Below are positions 11,500 through 20,853 of a stretch of DNA of 64,000 nucleotides, piece by piece. The position numbers and the translations under genes were made by a program. Source of the stretch: Conus ventricosus (Eukaryota; Mollusca; Gastropoda; Neogastropoda; Conidae); contig CM031601.1 in the NCBI GenBank assembly GCA_018398815.1, positions 34,468,306-34,532,305 of the forward strand, in the 5' to 3' direction. The number at the start of each line of letters is the position of its first letter. The first letter of the stretch is position 1. The notes beneath the pieces are model-generated. The model was not told the origin of the DNA. It did no database searches and worked only from the letters and a program-made list of their open reading frames with translations.

Positions 11500-12570
11500 T
11501 CATCCTCTCGCCCCCAAAGGACAGGTCCCGGTCCGTCTCAATACCCTCTCTATCGCGGGGCCTCTCTGAACTGGAGACTAGCATGTCCTCTCGCAGAGCT
11601 AGCACAGAGTACCTTTAGATTGCAGAGGGAGGAATGGGTCTCTGTGCAAAGACAATTCGGTCCTCACATCGCCCACACATATCTGATAGGAAACTTTACG
11701 TCCCACCTTAACCTTCTTGCTAGCTCCATCCGGGGCTAACAGGTCGGCCATCGGCTCGACATCGCAAATTGGCGGAATTCCTTTGAGAATGATTTCCGTC
11801 TCAGAGAGATCTCAGAGGGGTTCTCTTCGTGAGGCCCTCAGTCCCCTAGACGTGTTCCCTTTGGGGACTCTTCATGTTCTTGACGTCTCAATATAATCCC
11901 CCGTTGTGCTTTGTCCTCCATTCTTTCGACCTTCTGTCTATGAAGACTACCGTCTCTCGCCCTCGCTTCCGCCAGACGGCGTGGCGTGATACCTTGCCCT
12001 TTGCGGGGGTCCCCAGGAGACTTTGCTTCCACAGAGGAAGCTCGCTTCTAGGTCCTTCCGATTTCTATGCTAAGAAACCAGGAACCGGCGTCCCTCCCCT
12101 TTACCTCGTTCATTGACGCTGGGGATACACTAGGGGGCGTCATCCTCTTCGGACATAGCCTTTGCACCTCTCGATGTCTAACACTCTACTGGGAACGCTC
12201 GGCCCCAGGCGTGTTTCACAAAGACGTCCTTTCCTTTTTTAAATTTTTTTTTCCATCAACCCAGTAACACGAAAGACAATCTCAGCTGGCACTGTCTCTT
12301 GGTGGCTTCCAAGACGGTCAGAAACAGGCCTATTCACAGTCATCGAGGACCTTCCCGTCTTGTCCCCCGGGACCATGAGGTCAGAGCGTGGCACTTAGGC
12401 AGCTGCCAGCACTCTGTTATGCGCCTCCTCCTGGAGGCAGCCTTTGGGTTCGGAGAATTTATAAATGTTATTTGTGGGACATTCGCAATGACCAGGCTAA
12501 TGGTTCTAATGGGATATCCTTTTGTTGCGGCTAATGCAAGGATATCGGGTAATCCCAGGAACCACTAGGG
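11500..12570 (+). pseudogene. DIRS tyrosine recombinase (frameshifted)
   Basis: DIRS elements integrate with a tyrosine recombinase in place of a DDE integrase. Visible pieces are the first catalytic arginine region (MKTTVSRPRFRQTAWRD, 11940-11990, shifted from an intact ALASAKRRG-type block), RCLTLYWERSAPG (12170-12210), and the H-x-x-R block PRDHEVRAWH (12363-12392) followed by LLLEAAFGFGEFIN (12425-12465). The catalytic tyrosine could not be placed with confidence. The coding region is frameshifted and dead. Confidence 0.75.
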
Positions 12571-12639
12571 CATCGCCTCTCTTTTATTTGAATTCTACTA
12601 TTGTTGGACATGGTACTGTTTATGCGCAAATAGGGGGAG

Positions 12640-12945
12640 AGTTTGTATTATACTCCCTGTTTGGTAGTATACTTACCTTGGCAGACTCTAATGCCGCCTG
12701 CTTCCCACTAGCGCAAGGTTCTGGGGTTACCTTGCGCGCAGTGCCTCGATGAATGAGGGATGGGAGGCTGACACTGGCTTTCTTTTTACGCGGCGGGAAA
12801 GTGGGTTGGGCCACACGTGACTGTCTTATACTGCATTAGCCAACAAAAACTTGGCCTGGCAGAGCAGACTAACTGCGTGGATTGCTTTGTTGACAGGGTA
12901 AGTATACTAGCCAAAACAGGGAGTATATATACAAATTCCACATGT
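12640..12945. repeat. DIRS right end: inverted repeat plus nested foldback
   Basis: 12755-12880 is the reverse complement of the left end (6270-6395). In addition 12645-12690 (TATACTCCCTGTTTGGTAGT then ATACTTACC) and 12893-12940 (GGTAAGTATACTAGCC then AAAACAGGGAGTATA) are inverted copies of each other, so the whole right end can fold into a hairpin. In DIRS elements a complementary region near the right end is used in forming the circular intermediate; this foldback may be that region or a separate inverted-repeat element. Confidence 0.7.
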
Positions 12946-13487
12946 TTGGTGTTGACTATGGAATTGGAGGCCCACGTGTGGTGTGCAGCATTTTATTCAA
13001 CTTTGATGGATAAGATCGACAGTGGTCAGGGTAAAAGAATGCATTTACTTTTTCAGCTTCAAAACCGATTGAATACCTTTTAACCAGTACTCTTAACATT
13101 GTTGAATAAATCCCAGTGCAGTGTGAAGAAAGATGAATTTCTAGGATTATCCTCCATAATAGACACAGAGCTTAAAAGTCACAGTTCGCATGTGGAAATT
13201 TCTTTGAGAAGGACGTGAATTTGCTCTGGCTCATGGCATCATGGATACATAAAATGAGATGCCCCAAAAGAAGCTTTTCTTGGCTCCACTCCAACATCAG
13301 CCTAGGGATGCGCTGTTTATGGTCTGCAAGGCCTCATAACTTTTGGATCCCTTCACCATCAATGGCTTTAACTCTGTCTTCTGAGGACGTAATGCACTGT
13401 CCTGTATTACAGCTGTATGCAGTGGCTCAGGAACCCATGTTTGCTGAATTTTTTAAATTGTACCCATTTTGTCATGTTTGAAATTGT

Positions 13488-13603
13488 TGTGTGGTGGTGT
13501 GTGTGTGTGTGTGTGTGTTGTTGTGTGTGTTCTAGTGAGAGTGAGAGAGAGAGGAGAGAGGAGTGGAGGAGAAGAGAGGAGAGAGAGAGAGAGAGAGAGA
13601 GAG
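13488..13603. repeat. GT and GA microsatellites
   Basis: An interrupted (GT)n tract at 13488-13531 is followed by (GA)n-rich sequence at about 13537-13603. Confidence 0.95.
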
Positions 13604-14122
13604 GTGTAAGGGAGAGTTTGCGTGCCTGTGTGAGTGGACTTGTGTTTAAATATAAGAATTTTTGTGTATGTGTGTTAATGTTCTATGTGGATGCTTGGGT
13701 GCATGGAACCAGTTGGAAAACTTTTCTTTTGTTGAACTCTTTCTTTGATAAATGCTTCTTACTTGTTTATGACAAGGAGTTTTTTCTTTGTTTTTAAGAA
13801 ATGTGCTTGCTTGATGAACATGTGTGCATAGACACTATAATATGTACATACATGCATGAGCTAGTAGAAAAAACAGCTGCAATGTGCATTCAACTAAAGT
13901 TAAGCAGTTTCCAAGATGATTATAATCTAAACACCACGCTGAAGTGATGTAAAAAATGATTAGAAAACTAAGTGTATGGGGGGGAGTCTTACGGAAACAC
14001 TATCTGTTTGTCTATCTATCCATCTGTTTATTTGTTTCTGTGTCATATGTATTTTTTCTTAATTTTTGATTTCATATTTTCTCTTTTTTATTATATAGTT
14101 TTTCTGTTTGAATTTGTGTCTA

Positions 14123-14211
14123 TAGGTTACATGAGAGAGGAGAGATATATTGTAGCTTATAGCCAGCCGACCGCAAAGGGCCTATTATCGGGCAGTTAGG
14201 TTACATGAGAG
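14123..14211 (-). mobile_element. 59-bp LINE 3' tail insertion with target duplications
   Basis: The 15-base sequence TAGGTTACATGAGAG occurs at 14123-14137 and again at 14197-14211. Between them is a 59-bp insert whose minus strand reads GGCCCTTTGCGGTCGGCTGG then CTATAAGC. The same block is the 3' tail of the LINE ending near 55370 (GGCCCTTTGCGGTCGGCTCC...CTATAAGC) and of its copy near 35050. This is a very short, 5'-truncated LINE insertion on the minus strand with intact target-site duplications. Confidence 0.88.
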
Positions 14212-14318
14212 GTATTGACTGTTTAAACTATGACGTGTGTAGTGAGAAATAATTATGTTTTTCGTTGTTTCATTTCGATTCATCTTTTTGTCAGTTCTTC
14301 AAGCAATGATCCATTTGA

Positions 14319-14328
14319 ACACACCACA

Positions 14329-14363
<35 letters not shown>

Positions 14364-14381
14364 ACACACACACACACACAC
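14319..14381. repeat. CA microsatellite
   Basis: Almost uninterrupted (CA)n with three CCA breaks. Confidence 0.97.
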
Positions 14382-14748
14382 TTATGTTTGTGCAGAGAGC
14401 AAAAGTGAGAAAGAGAGAGAGGTCTCTGTTCAAACCCAGAGGCGAGAGGCTTTGCTTTGAGGGCATGATGGTAACATTTATTTGAGGGCATGTGCTTTCA
14501 CAGTCAGCAACACATCTCTATTGGTTGTCACATTTTTGGATCTCCTATACCTGAACCTATGATTCTTGTTTTATGTATCTGTATGGTGTTGAGTGGTAGG
14601 GAGTGCAGGCAAAGACAGGCAGACGATGGTAGATTCAGGAACAAGGGACAACAGCCAGCCAAGAGTACGCAGGAGGAATGAAGTGGTATTCTTCCATTTT
14701 ATTTTGCTTCAAAGAGCCACGGAACATACTATTAGGCTAAACAGCGCT

Positions 14749-14779
14749 TCATATATATATATAATATATATATATATAG
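14749..14779. repeat. TA microsatellite
   Basis: Short (TA)n tract with one phase break. Confidence 0.9.
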
Positions 14780-16724
14780 TAGAAAACTGGACCGCAAAGC
14801 AAGCAAACAGTGCCGCAGACAAAATGGACCTCACGAGGCAGGAACTGAAGAAATTTGGCTATCTGTCGCAGCTTCCATGTTGTCTGGCTCGCTGTCCGTT
14901 CAAAGCATTTAAACATATCTACTTTTGATGAAAACCTTAGAAACCCAAGGAATAAAATGAAGCTTGTCACCTCTGATAATTTTGTTGTGGTTTTAAACTA
15001 TTGGCGATAAGTTGGAGAATTAACCCACTTTAATGAGTTTATGCCATATTTTTTTTTTTCCATTGCAATTGTAAATGCCAAGCAGCATGAAATATTTTTA
15101 TAATAATGACAGCAGGCATTTCCACTCTTTTCACATGTATAAAATTGATTATCCAAGACTGTCCTGAGCGGAGAAACTTTGTCTTTGAAAAATGGTACAA
15201 ACACAACTGGCTTTCCTCCTTGCCTGGCTGTTGACAAGAGCTTTTGATACGATTTTCGATCAGAAAATATTTGTGGAAACAGACTACCGGATGATTATAC
15301 TACACATTTTCACTTGTATTTATCATAAAAATGTAGTCATTAATGTGGTTCTGTTCATTTTGAAGAATGACAATTAAGCGCAAAACTCTGACAATGACAA
15401 AGAGTGGAACAAAGAAGAAGGCTGTTCAAGAGAGGTTTGGATCGTCATTCATTTCGTAGTAGTGTGCCAAGCTTGTTTGGAAAATGTCTTTGGCATGCAA
15501 TATATGAAAGAGAGCTTATGGACTTTACTTTTTCATGTACATTTTTTGGATTCTACATTTTTTGTTCATACTTTTGCAAAATCAAGAAGTGTTCAACGTT
15601 TGGCCGGTGGGAAGATAAAAAATGGTGCCAAAATTAATTGTGCAAAATACCAGTTTAAAGAAATATGGGCTTTTCAGTCCAGTATAGTTTGTAATGAATA
15701 AAAACACATTAATGTTTGTGACTTCAGTGACATATATACAAGAATTATATAGGTTCTTAGGCATTCACATTTTGAAGAGTTTACATGAAAATAATCAAGA
15801 TTCATTTATAAAAAGGAGGTAAGTTCTTACAAACAAAACATTTTATCTTCTTAGAGTCACCACAAGGAATTTAATGCACATTTTAGCACCTGCTCCATAT
15901 TCGTAGCGATTATTTGCTTTACTTTGTTGCATCATTGTTAGACTTGTTGCTTAAACCACTGTATTTAATGGGGTTGGGGGTGGGTGGGGGAGAAGGGGAG
16001 TCTAATCCTTTCACACACACACACACAGCCTCCCACCCCCTTGTGGTCTGTTGGCACCATGTTAAGGCCCCTGGGAACATTGCTGAGACGTTTTTGTTTG
16101 GGCTTATTGTCTCGCAAGGTATCAAGGTATCTTTCCCACCTCATTTTCAATGCTCTGGCAGTTGTTTGGAAGGTAAACAGTGGAAAAAGGAATTTTCCCG
16201 CTAAAGGTAGATTTACAAAAATGCTTACTTGTCTAAACATGGGATAACTTCCCACCTCCCTACTTTGGCGGGAAAAGGTGAGGAAACTGAGCACATAGAC
16301 CACAAACAGTGTGATGCGTTATGTCAAGGGTGATCAGTCTGACAGATCTGACTAAGAGGTACATTTAGCAAGCTTCCTAGCTCTCTCGGTTTCAATTTTT
16401 ATGAGGATCCTGATATTTTGGTGATTTTCATGCAGAGTCAAAGTAAGACGTTTACTTGGACAAGTGAGCATTTCATAAACTACTTTTAGTAGAAAAATGT
16501 CTGTTTCTTCTTCCAGTCCTTCAACAAGAGTTTTGTACCTAGGTGTGGTGTTATTTTAATGTTGTCATGTGTTTGTGAGTGCTTTTTGCCTGATTCCCCC
16601 CAGTATTGTCCTGCTGGATTATAAACAGTCATAAAGCAGTGCCTTTGCCATCAGTTCCAGTACATAATCACTGTCATTTTCATGTGGATGATAATAGTTT
16701 TAATCATTTATTTTGTGCATTCAG

Positions 16725-16847
16725 ATTCTTCCAGAAGCTGAATGACTATGGCTCTGCCATTCAATTCTGGTGATGTCACGCTGCAATGATGAGGCCTTTC
16801 AGCTGGCACAGACACATGGACAGATGGAGGCTATGCTGACATCGTCG
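16725..16847 (+). CDS. WDR19: WDR19/IFT144 exon (second visible)
   Basis: Follows ATTCAG and ends TCGTCG before GTAACT. Joined in phase to the preceding exon it reads [15 protein letters not shown], then after a one-base shift VMSRCNDEAFQLAQTHGQME, then after a second shift AYADIVG. Vertebrate WDR19 has the same stretch ([20 protein letters not shown] from memory). As written the frame is broken twice, after AIQF and at GAGGCTATG, each time by what looks like one missing C. The exon ends in phase 1 (a lone G), which completes a glycine codon with GT at 20744. Part of the C-terminal helical repeats that contact other IFT-A subunits. Single missing bases in C runs suggest read error, but a true pseudogene cannot be excluded from this sequence alone. 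Confidence 0.9.
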
Positions 16848-17087
16848 GTAACTGTTTTTTGAAGATATTAGTGTCTCAGAGCTCACCTTGTTTAGAGTGT
16901 TCTGTCAGAAGTACGTTGCTAGCGTTTGCAGTGTTCTGTTTGTCAGTTTGTTTTTCTTGCATGGACTTTCATGCTGACAATATGAATTACTGTTCCAACC
17001 AGTGATTGCGAGGTTAATTTTGTTTTGAAAATGTTTCTCAACCGAAAGTTTATGTTGTTAGTGATCTCCCTCTGTCTGTCTCTTTCT

Positions 17088-17090
<3 letters not shown>

Positions 17091-17130
<40 letters not shown>

Positions 17131-17145
17131 GTGTGTGTGTGTGTT
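17091..17145. repeat. GT microsatellite
   Basis: (GT)n with one TT interruption. Confidence 0.95.
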
Positions 17146-17325
17146 GCTCTGTCAGTGTATTGTGTTAACTTTTTCTTTTCTGTCATACCGTTTGTGTGTG
17201 TGTGTATGGGTGTTTTTTTTCATGTGCTGATGTGTTTATTGTGGATAAATACTGGCAAGAGTATATTACTTTTAATGTTCATTTTCTATTTCTTTACATA
17301 AAAAACAGGTTTGTGAATATTGTAG

Positions 17326-17382
<57 letters not shown>
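17326..17382. repeat. 57-base poly-C homopolymer
   Basis: An uninterrupted run of 57 C on the + strand between TGTAG and TTGATTTTG. Such a run can form i-motif and G-quadruplex structures. The exact length should not be trusted in an assembly with clear homopolymer problems. Confidence 0.9.
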
Positions 17383-18928
17383 TTGATTTTGTATTAAGAG
17401 TTATTGTACATTCTACGTTAATATATTTCAAAACAACCACAACATCTTTGGTGGACAATTGATAATTATAACTTTTGGGTTTTATGTCTTTTCAAATAAA
17501 TCTTTGTTTGTCATCAGTTTCATGTTCATTTGTTTTTTTTAATGATTGATTTGGGCTCACCCAATCTTGCAAGTCGTAATGCTCCGAACTGGTTTGAAGA
17601 AATGATTTTTTTTTTTTTAACCCTGGTATGGCATGGTTCTGTTTAATTTTTGATTTTGTTTTTGCAGGACAGTCACGATAAAATGTAGCTGTGACCCTGC
17701 ACTCTTGTTAAAATATTGAAGAATCTCTTATTTTGGGGAGATTTAAGCTGATGTTACTGCTATCATTTGTTGATCACATTCATTGTGTCCCATTGTTTCA
17801 GTCTCATGCATACAAGCAAATCATTCTGTTCTTAATCAGGGTAGTTTTGGGGCAAAGATAAACTGATTAAAATCTGGTTTTATTGAAGTAGTTGGTTAAA
17901 GCATATGAGGCATACATAGCCAATGCTTCTCAATTTAATGAAAATACTCAGGCAGACTTCGCTCTTTAAATAAAAAAAGATTGATGAAATAATATTTCAG
18001 ACTGATTGAAAGAATGCCTAAGGCTGATAGAATGTTAATCACGCCATTCAATCAGTGAGTGTTTGGCTTAATGTTAGTCCAGTTTTTGTTTGTCCATTAA
18101 TTGAAAAAAATGTTTAATGCCAGTGTAGATGCTGTCAGTGTACAGATTATTCAAAGTCAGGTGTCTTGAGAGTAAATTTTTACAATAAGAAATGGCCAGT
18201 TTTTACATAATTTTTTCAAAGGAATTTCTTCCACCAGTTTTAAGTAAACTGTTATTATAGAATTTCAAAAATGGAGTGACTGACGGCGGCGAACGAAGCA
18301 AGATTAGGAATAGTAGTTGTTTAGAACTTACTGCCAATGACATTGACAAACAAAGCACAAGACAAGACACGATGCATTTCAACCACTTGGGTCTTCTTCA
18401 GGCGAAAAAATAAATCACATTTAACATGTGGGACAGTACAAACAACGAAAAACGAAAAAAGAATGAAAATGACTTATCCGTCTTGGCATGTGTTTGGTGG
18501 GCGGAAATGACATGTGGCCAGGGGGATTATGGGAGAGGAAACGGAGGGGGGGGGGGGGGGGGGGTTGCGTCAGGGGAGGTGTGTGTGTGTGTGATATGAT
18601 AGGGTTGTGTGTCCAGTTTATTGGGATGGTGTGATATCTTTGTGATGGTTGTGGTATGGTGGATTGATAAATAATGGTAAGGGGGGGGAAAAAAAAAAAA
18701 AAAAAAAAAAAAAAGGGGTGGGTGGGGTGGGGGGGGGGGGATTTAAGGGGAAGGATAATACAAAACTAAGATTAAATAGATAGAGGGTTGCTGTAACTAC
18801 TGTATGAAGTGAGTGAAGGGGATGTGGTGGTGGTGTATGTAAGTGTGTGTGTGTTGTGTGTGTGTATGTGTGTGTGTTGGTAGGGGATTTTGCCAACTGG
18901 TGTGGAAGAGGTGAGTATGTGTGTTTGG

Positions 18929-19258
18929 TTATTGTTGGATATTGATGCCTTGGGGGTGTAGTGTGCCCAGTTTGGCAATGAGATGGGATTCTTGAGTTGT
19001 GCGTTCAAAGCTGTCACTCTGTGACTGCCAGAGTGCCATGACTTTGACATGGTCGATGTTGTGTTGGGTGTGGTTGAAGTGTAGGGCGACGGGTTTGGGT
19101 CGGTGGTGGCGGATATCGGCCAGGTGTTCAGAGATGCGTGTTTCGAGTGTGCGTGACGTTTCCCCTATGTAGATCTTGCCACACAGCTGGCAGTGGATGG
19201 CATATATAATGTTGCGGCTCTGACATGAGAATGTCATCCACTGCCAGCTGTGTGGCAA
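18929..19258 (-). pseudogene. Penelope-like GIY-YIG endonuclease fragment (left arm)
   Basis: The minus-strand frame reads CQLCGKIYIGETSRTLETRI then SEHLADIRHHRPKPVALHFN, and ends AKLGTLHPQGINIQQ with a stop. The KIYIGET block is the YIG half of the motif, with the conserved arginine (SRTLETR) and glutamate-histidine (SEH) after it, and a CxxC pair just before it as in Penelope-type elements. The reverse transcriptase upstream is missing, so this is the C-terminal end of a truncated protein. The true C-terminus appears intact, with an in-frame stop shortly after NIQQ. Confidence 0.83.
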
Positions 19259-19495
19259 GATCTACATAGGGGAAACGTCACGCACACTCGAAACACGCAT
19301 CTCTGAACACCTGGCCGATATCCGCCACCACCGACCCAAACCCGTCGCCCTACACTTCAACCACACCCAACACAACATCGACCATGTCAAAGTCATGGCA
19401 CTCTGGCAGTCACAGAGTGACAGCTTTGAACGCACAACTCAAGAATCCATCTCATTGCCAAACTGGGCACACTACACCCCCAAGGCATCAATATC
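19230..19495 (+). pseudogene. Penelope-like GIY-YIG endonuclease fragment (right arm)
   Basis: Mirror copy of the left arm. The + strand gives QLCGKIYIGETSRTLETRIS then EHLADIRHHRPKPVALHFNH without a break. A one-base deletion (AAGAATCCATC here, against GAATCCCATC in the other arm) shifts the frame just before the expected C-terminus. It begins roughly 30 bases later in the protein than the left copy, so the two inserts are truncated at different points. Confidence 0.82.
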
Positions 19496-20021
19496 CAACA
19501 ATAACCAAACACACATACTCACCTCTTCCACACCAGTTGGCAAAATCCCCTACCAACACACACACATACACACACACATACACACACACTTACATACACC
19601 ACCACCACATCCCCTTCACTCACTTCATACAGTAGTTACAGCAACCCTCTATCTATTTAATCTTAGTTTTGTATTATCCTTCCCCTTAAATCCCCCCCCC
19701 CCCACCCCACCCCCTCTTTTTTTTTTTTTTTTTTTTTTTCCCCCTTACCATTATTATCAATCCACCATTACCACAACCATCACAAAGATATCACACCATC
19801 CCAATAAACTGGACACACAACCCTATCATATCACACACACACACACCTCCCCTGACGCAACCCCCCCCCCCCCCCCTCCGTTTCCTCTCCCATAATCCCC
19901 TGGCCACATGTCATTTCCGCCCACCAAACACATGGCCAAGAACGGATAAGTCATTTTCATTCTTTTTTCGTTTTTCGTTGTTTGTACTGTCCCACATGTT
20001 AAATGTGATTTATTTTTTCGC

Positions 20022-20047
20022 CTGAAGAAGACCCAAGTGGTTGAAAT
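20022..20047 (+). ncRNA. Hammerhead-like motif in Penelope 3' region
   Basis: CTGAAGA, a short hairpin (ACC, CAAGT, GGT), then GAAA resembles the core of a hammerhead ribozyme (CUGAUGA, stem II, GAAA), and Penelope-like elements are known to carry such ribozymes. The fifth core base is A instead of U, which should reduce or abolish activity. The same motif is on the minus strand at about 18381-18405 in the other arm. Stems I and III were not established. Confidence 0.25.
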
Positions 20048-20279
20048 GCATCGTGTCTTGTCTTGTGCTTTGTTTGTCAATGTCATTGGCGGTAAGTTCT
20101 AAACAACTCTATTCCTAATCTTGTTATTATAGACCTTCAGAGGTTGGTCATTAATCAGAACAGAGAATGGTTTCACCATAGAGGTAAAAGTATTATCAGA
20201 GTATGTCATAAAGATTAGGATGCTGTGAAAAAGGTGTCATTACACAGAAATGTCATTACCAGAAAAGTGTCAAAGCTTG

Positions 20280-20743
20280 GTGTCATGCCAAAAGGTGCAC
20301 ATTTGTGAAGCTAGTAAATGTTGCCACTGTGTCCTTGACAGGTTCCGATGCCACTCCAGAGGACTAGCTAGTCAATGTTGCCACTGTGTCCTTGACAGGT
20401 TCTGATGCCACTCCAGAGGACTAGCTAGTCATGTTGGCACTGTGTCCTTGACAGGTTCTGATGCCACTGCAGAGGACTAGCTAGTCAATGTTGCCACTGT
20501 GTCCTTGACAGGTTCTGATGCCACTGCAGAGGACTAGCTAGTCAATGTTGCCACTGTGTCCTTGACAGGTTCTGATGCCACTGCAGAGGACTAGCTAGTC
20601 AATGTTGCCACTGTGTCCTTGACAGGTTCTGATGCCACTGCAGAGGACTAGCTAGTCAATGTTGCCACTGTGTCCTTGACAGGTTCTGATGCCACTGCTG
20701 AGGGACTAGCTAGTAGTAAATGTTGCCACTGTGTCCTTGACAG
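20280..20743 (+). repeat. 57-bp tandem array of the WDR19 3' splice site
   Basis: Acceptor-like TTGACAGGTT occurs at 20335, 20392, 20448, 20505, 20562, 20619 and 20676, and finally at the true exon (20737). The period is 57 (56 and 61 once each). Each unit reads TGTTGCCACTGTGTCCTTGACAG, then GTTCTGATGCCACTGCAGAG and GAC, then TAGCTAGTCAA. The unit thus holds the exon's acceptor and its first eight codons (GSDATAED), followed by an in-frame TAG. The array abuts the exon and is repeated, with errors, at 40040-40469. Confidence 0.95.
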
Positions 20744-20853
20744 GTTCCGATGCCACTGCAGAGGACTACCAAAGCATTGCTGTGCATTTTGAAAATGAGA
20801 AGCGTCATCTGCTGGCAGGCAAATTCTTCCTGCTGAGTGGACAATATGCCAGG
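20744..20853 (+). CDS. WDR19: WDR19/IFT144 exon (third visible)
   Basis: Intact 110-bp exon. After TTGACAG it supplies GT (completing glycine with the G from the previous exon), then [20 protein letters not shown] and [16 protein letters not shown], ending AGG before GTTAGT in phase 0. Vertebrate WDR19 has the same block ([20 protein letters not shown] and KFFLLCGQYSR, from memory). No frameshift. The exon is hemmed in by a tandem array of its own acceptor upstream and of its own donor downstream. A damaged second copy lies at 40470-40578. Confidence 0.95.

Larger units (their letters stand above)
6225..12880 (+). mobile_element. Decayed DIRS-type tyrosine-recombinase retrotransposon
   Basis: DIRS elements carry gag, reverse transcriptase with RNase H, and a tyrosine recombinase, between inverted rather than direct terminal repeats. 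All parts can be traced here in order on the + strand: a GC-rich gag-like region (7000-9735), RT (9740-10350), RNase H (10680-11270), recombinase (11500-12570), and matching inverted ends near 6270-6400 and 12750-12880. Base composition (GC-rich) contrasts sharply with the AT-rich intron. Every reading frame is broken many times, so the copy is dead. It lies in the WDR19 intron between exons 3930-4158 and 16725-16847, in the same orientation as the gene. Outer boundaries are approximate. Confidence 0.85.
12946..16724. other. WDR19 intron, mostly unannotated
   Basis: AT-rich intron with microsatellites and one small LINE-tail insertion (listed separately). I see no further coding exon. It ends in a good acceptor, TTTTGTGCATTCAG. 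Confidence 0.5.
16848..18250. other. WDR19 intron, unannotated apart from simple repeats
   Basis: Contains a GT microsatellite and the poly-C run listed separately. No other feature was recognised. Confidence 0.5.
18251..20133. mobile_element. Inverted pair of truncated Penelope-like elements
   Basis: Two copies of the same 3' element segment lie head to head, forming a palindrome with arms of about 18297-19200 and 19237-20123. Each arm encodes part of a GIY-YIG endonuclease, the signature of Penelope-like elements, in which it follows the reverse transcriptase. The 11-base sequence GTTATTATAGA flanks the whole structure (18251-18261 and 20123-20133), suggesting one insertion event. The left arm carries about 36 extra bases at its outer end (18262-18297) that the right arm lacks. 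The arms share the same CA/TG-rich stretches, a poly-G/poly-C run (18546-18564; 19860-19876) and a poly-A/poly-T run (18689-18714; about 19717-19739), with differing lengths. The element sits in the WDR19 intron just upstream of exon 20744-20853. Confidence 0.85.

Noticed and set aside
14230..14491. Two open frames rich in HTHT
   Set aside because: Products of the CA microsatellite.
17196..17462. Open frame with a polyproline tract
   Set aside because: The prolines come from the 57-base poly-C run; no other coding sign.
18618..19895. Open frames rich in His, Thr and Pro in the Penelope palindrome
   Set aside because: They translate CA/TG microsatellite, poly-A and poly-G tracts; only the GIY-YIG part is credible.
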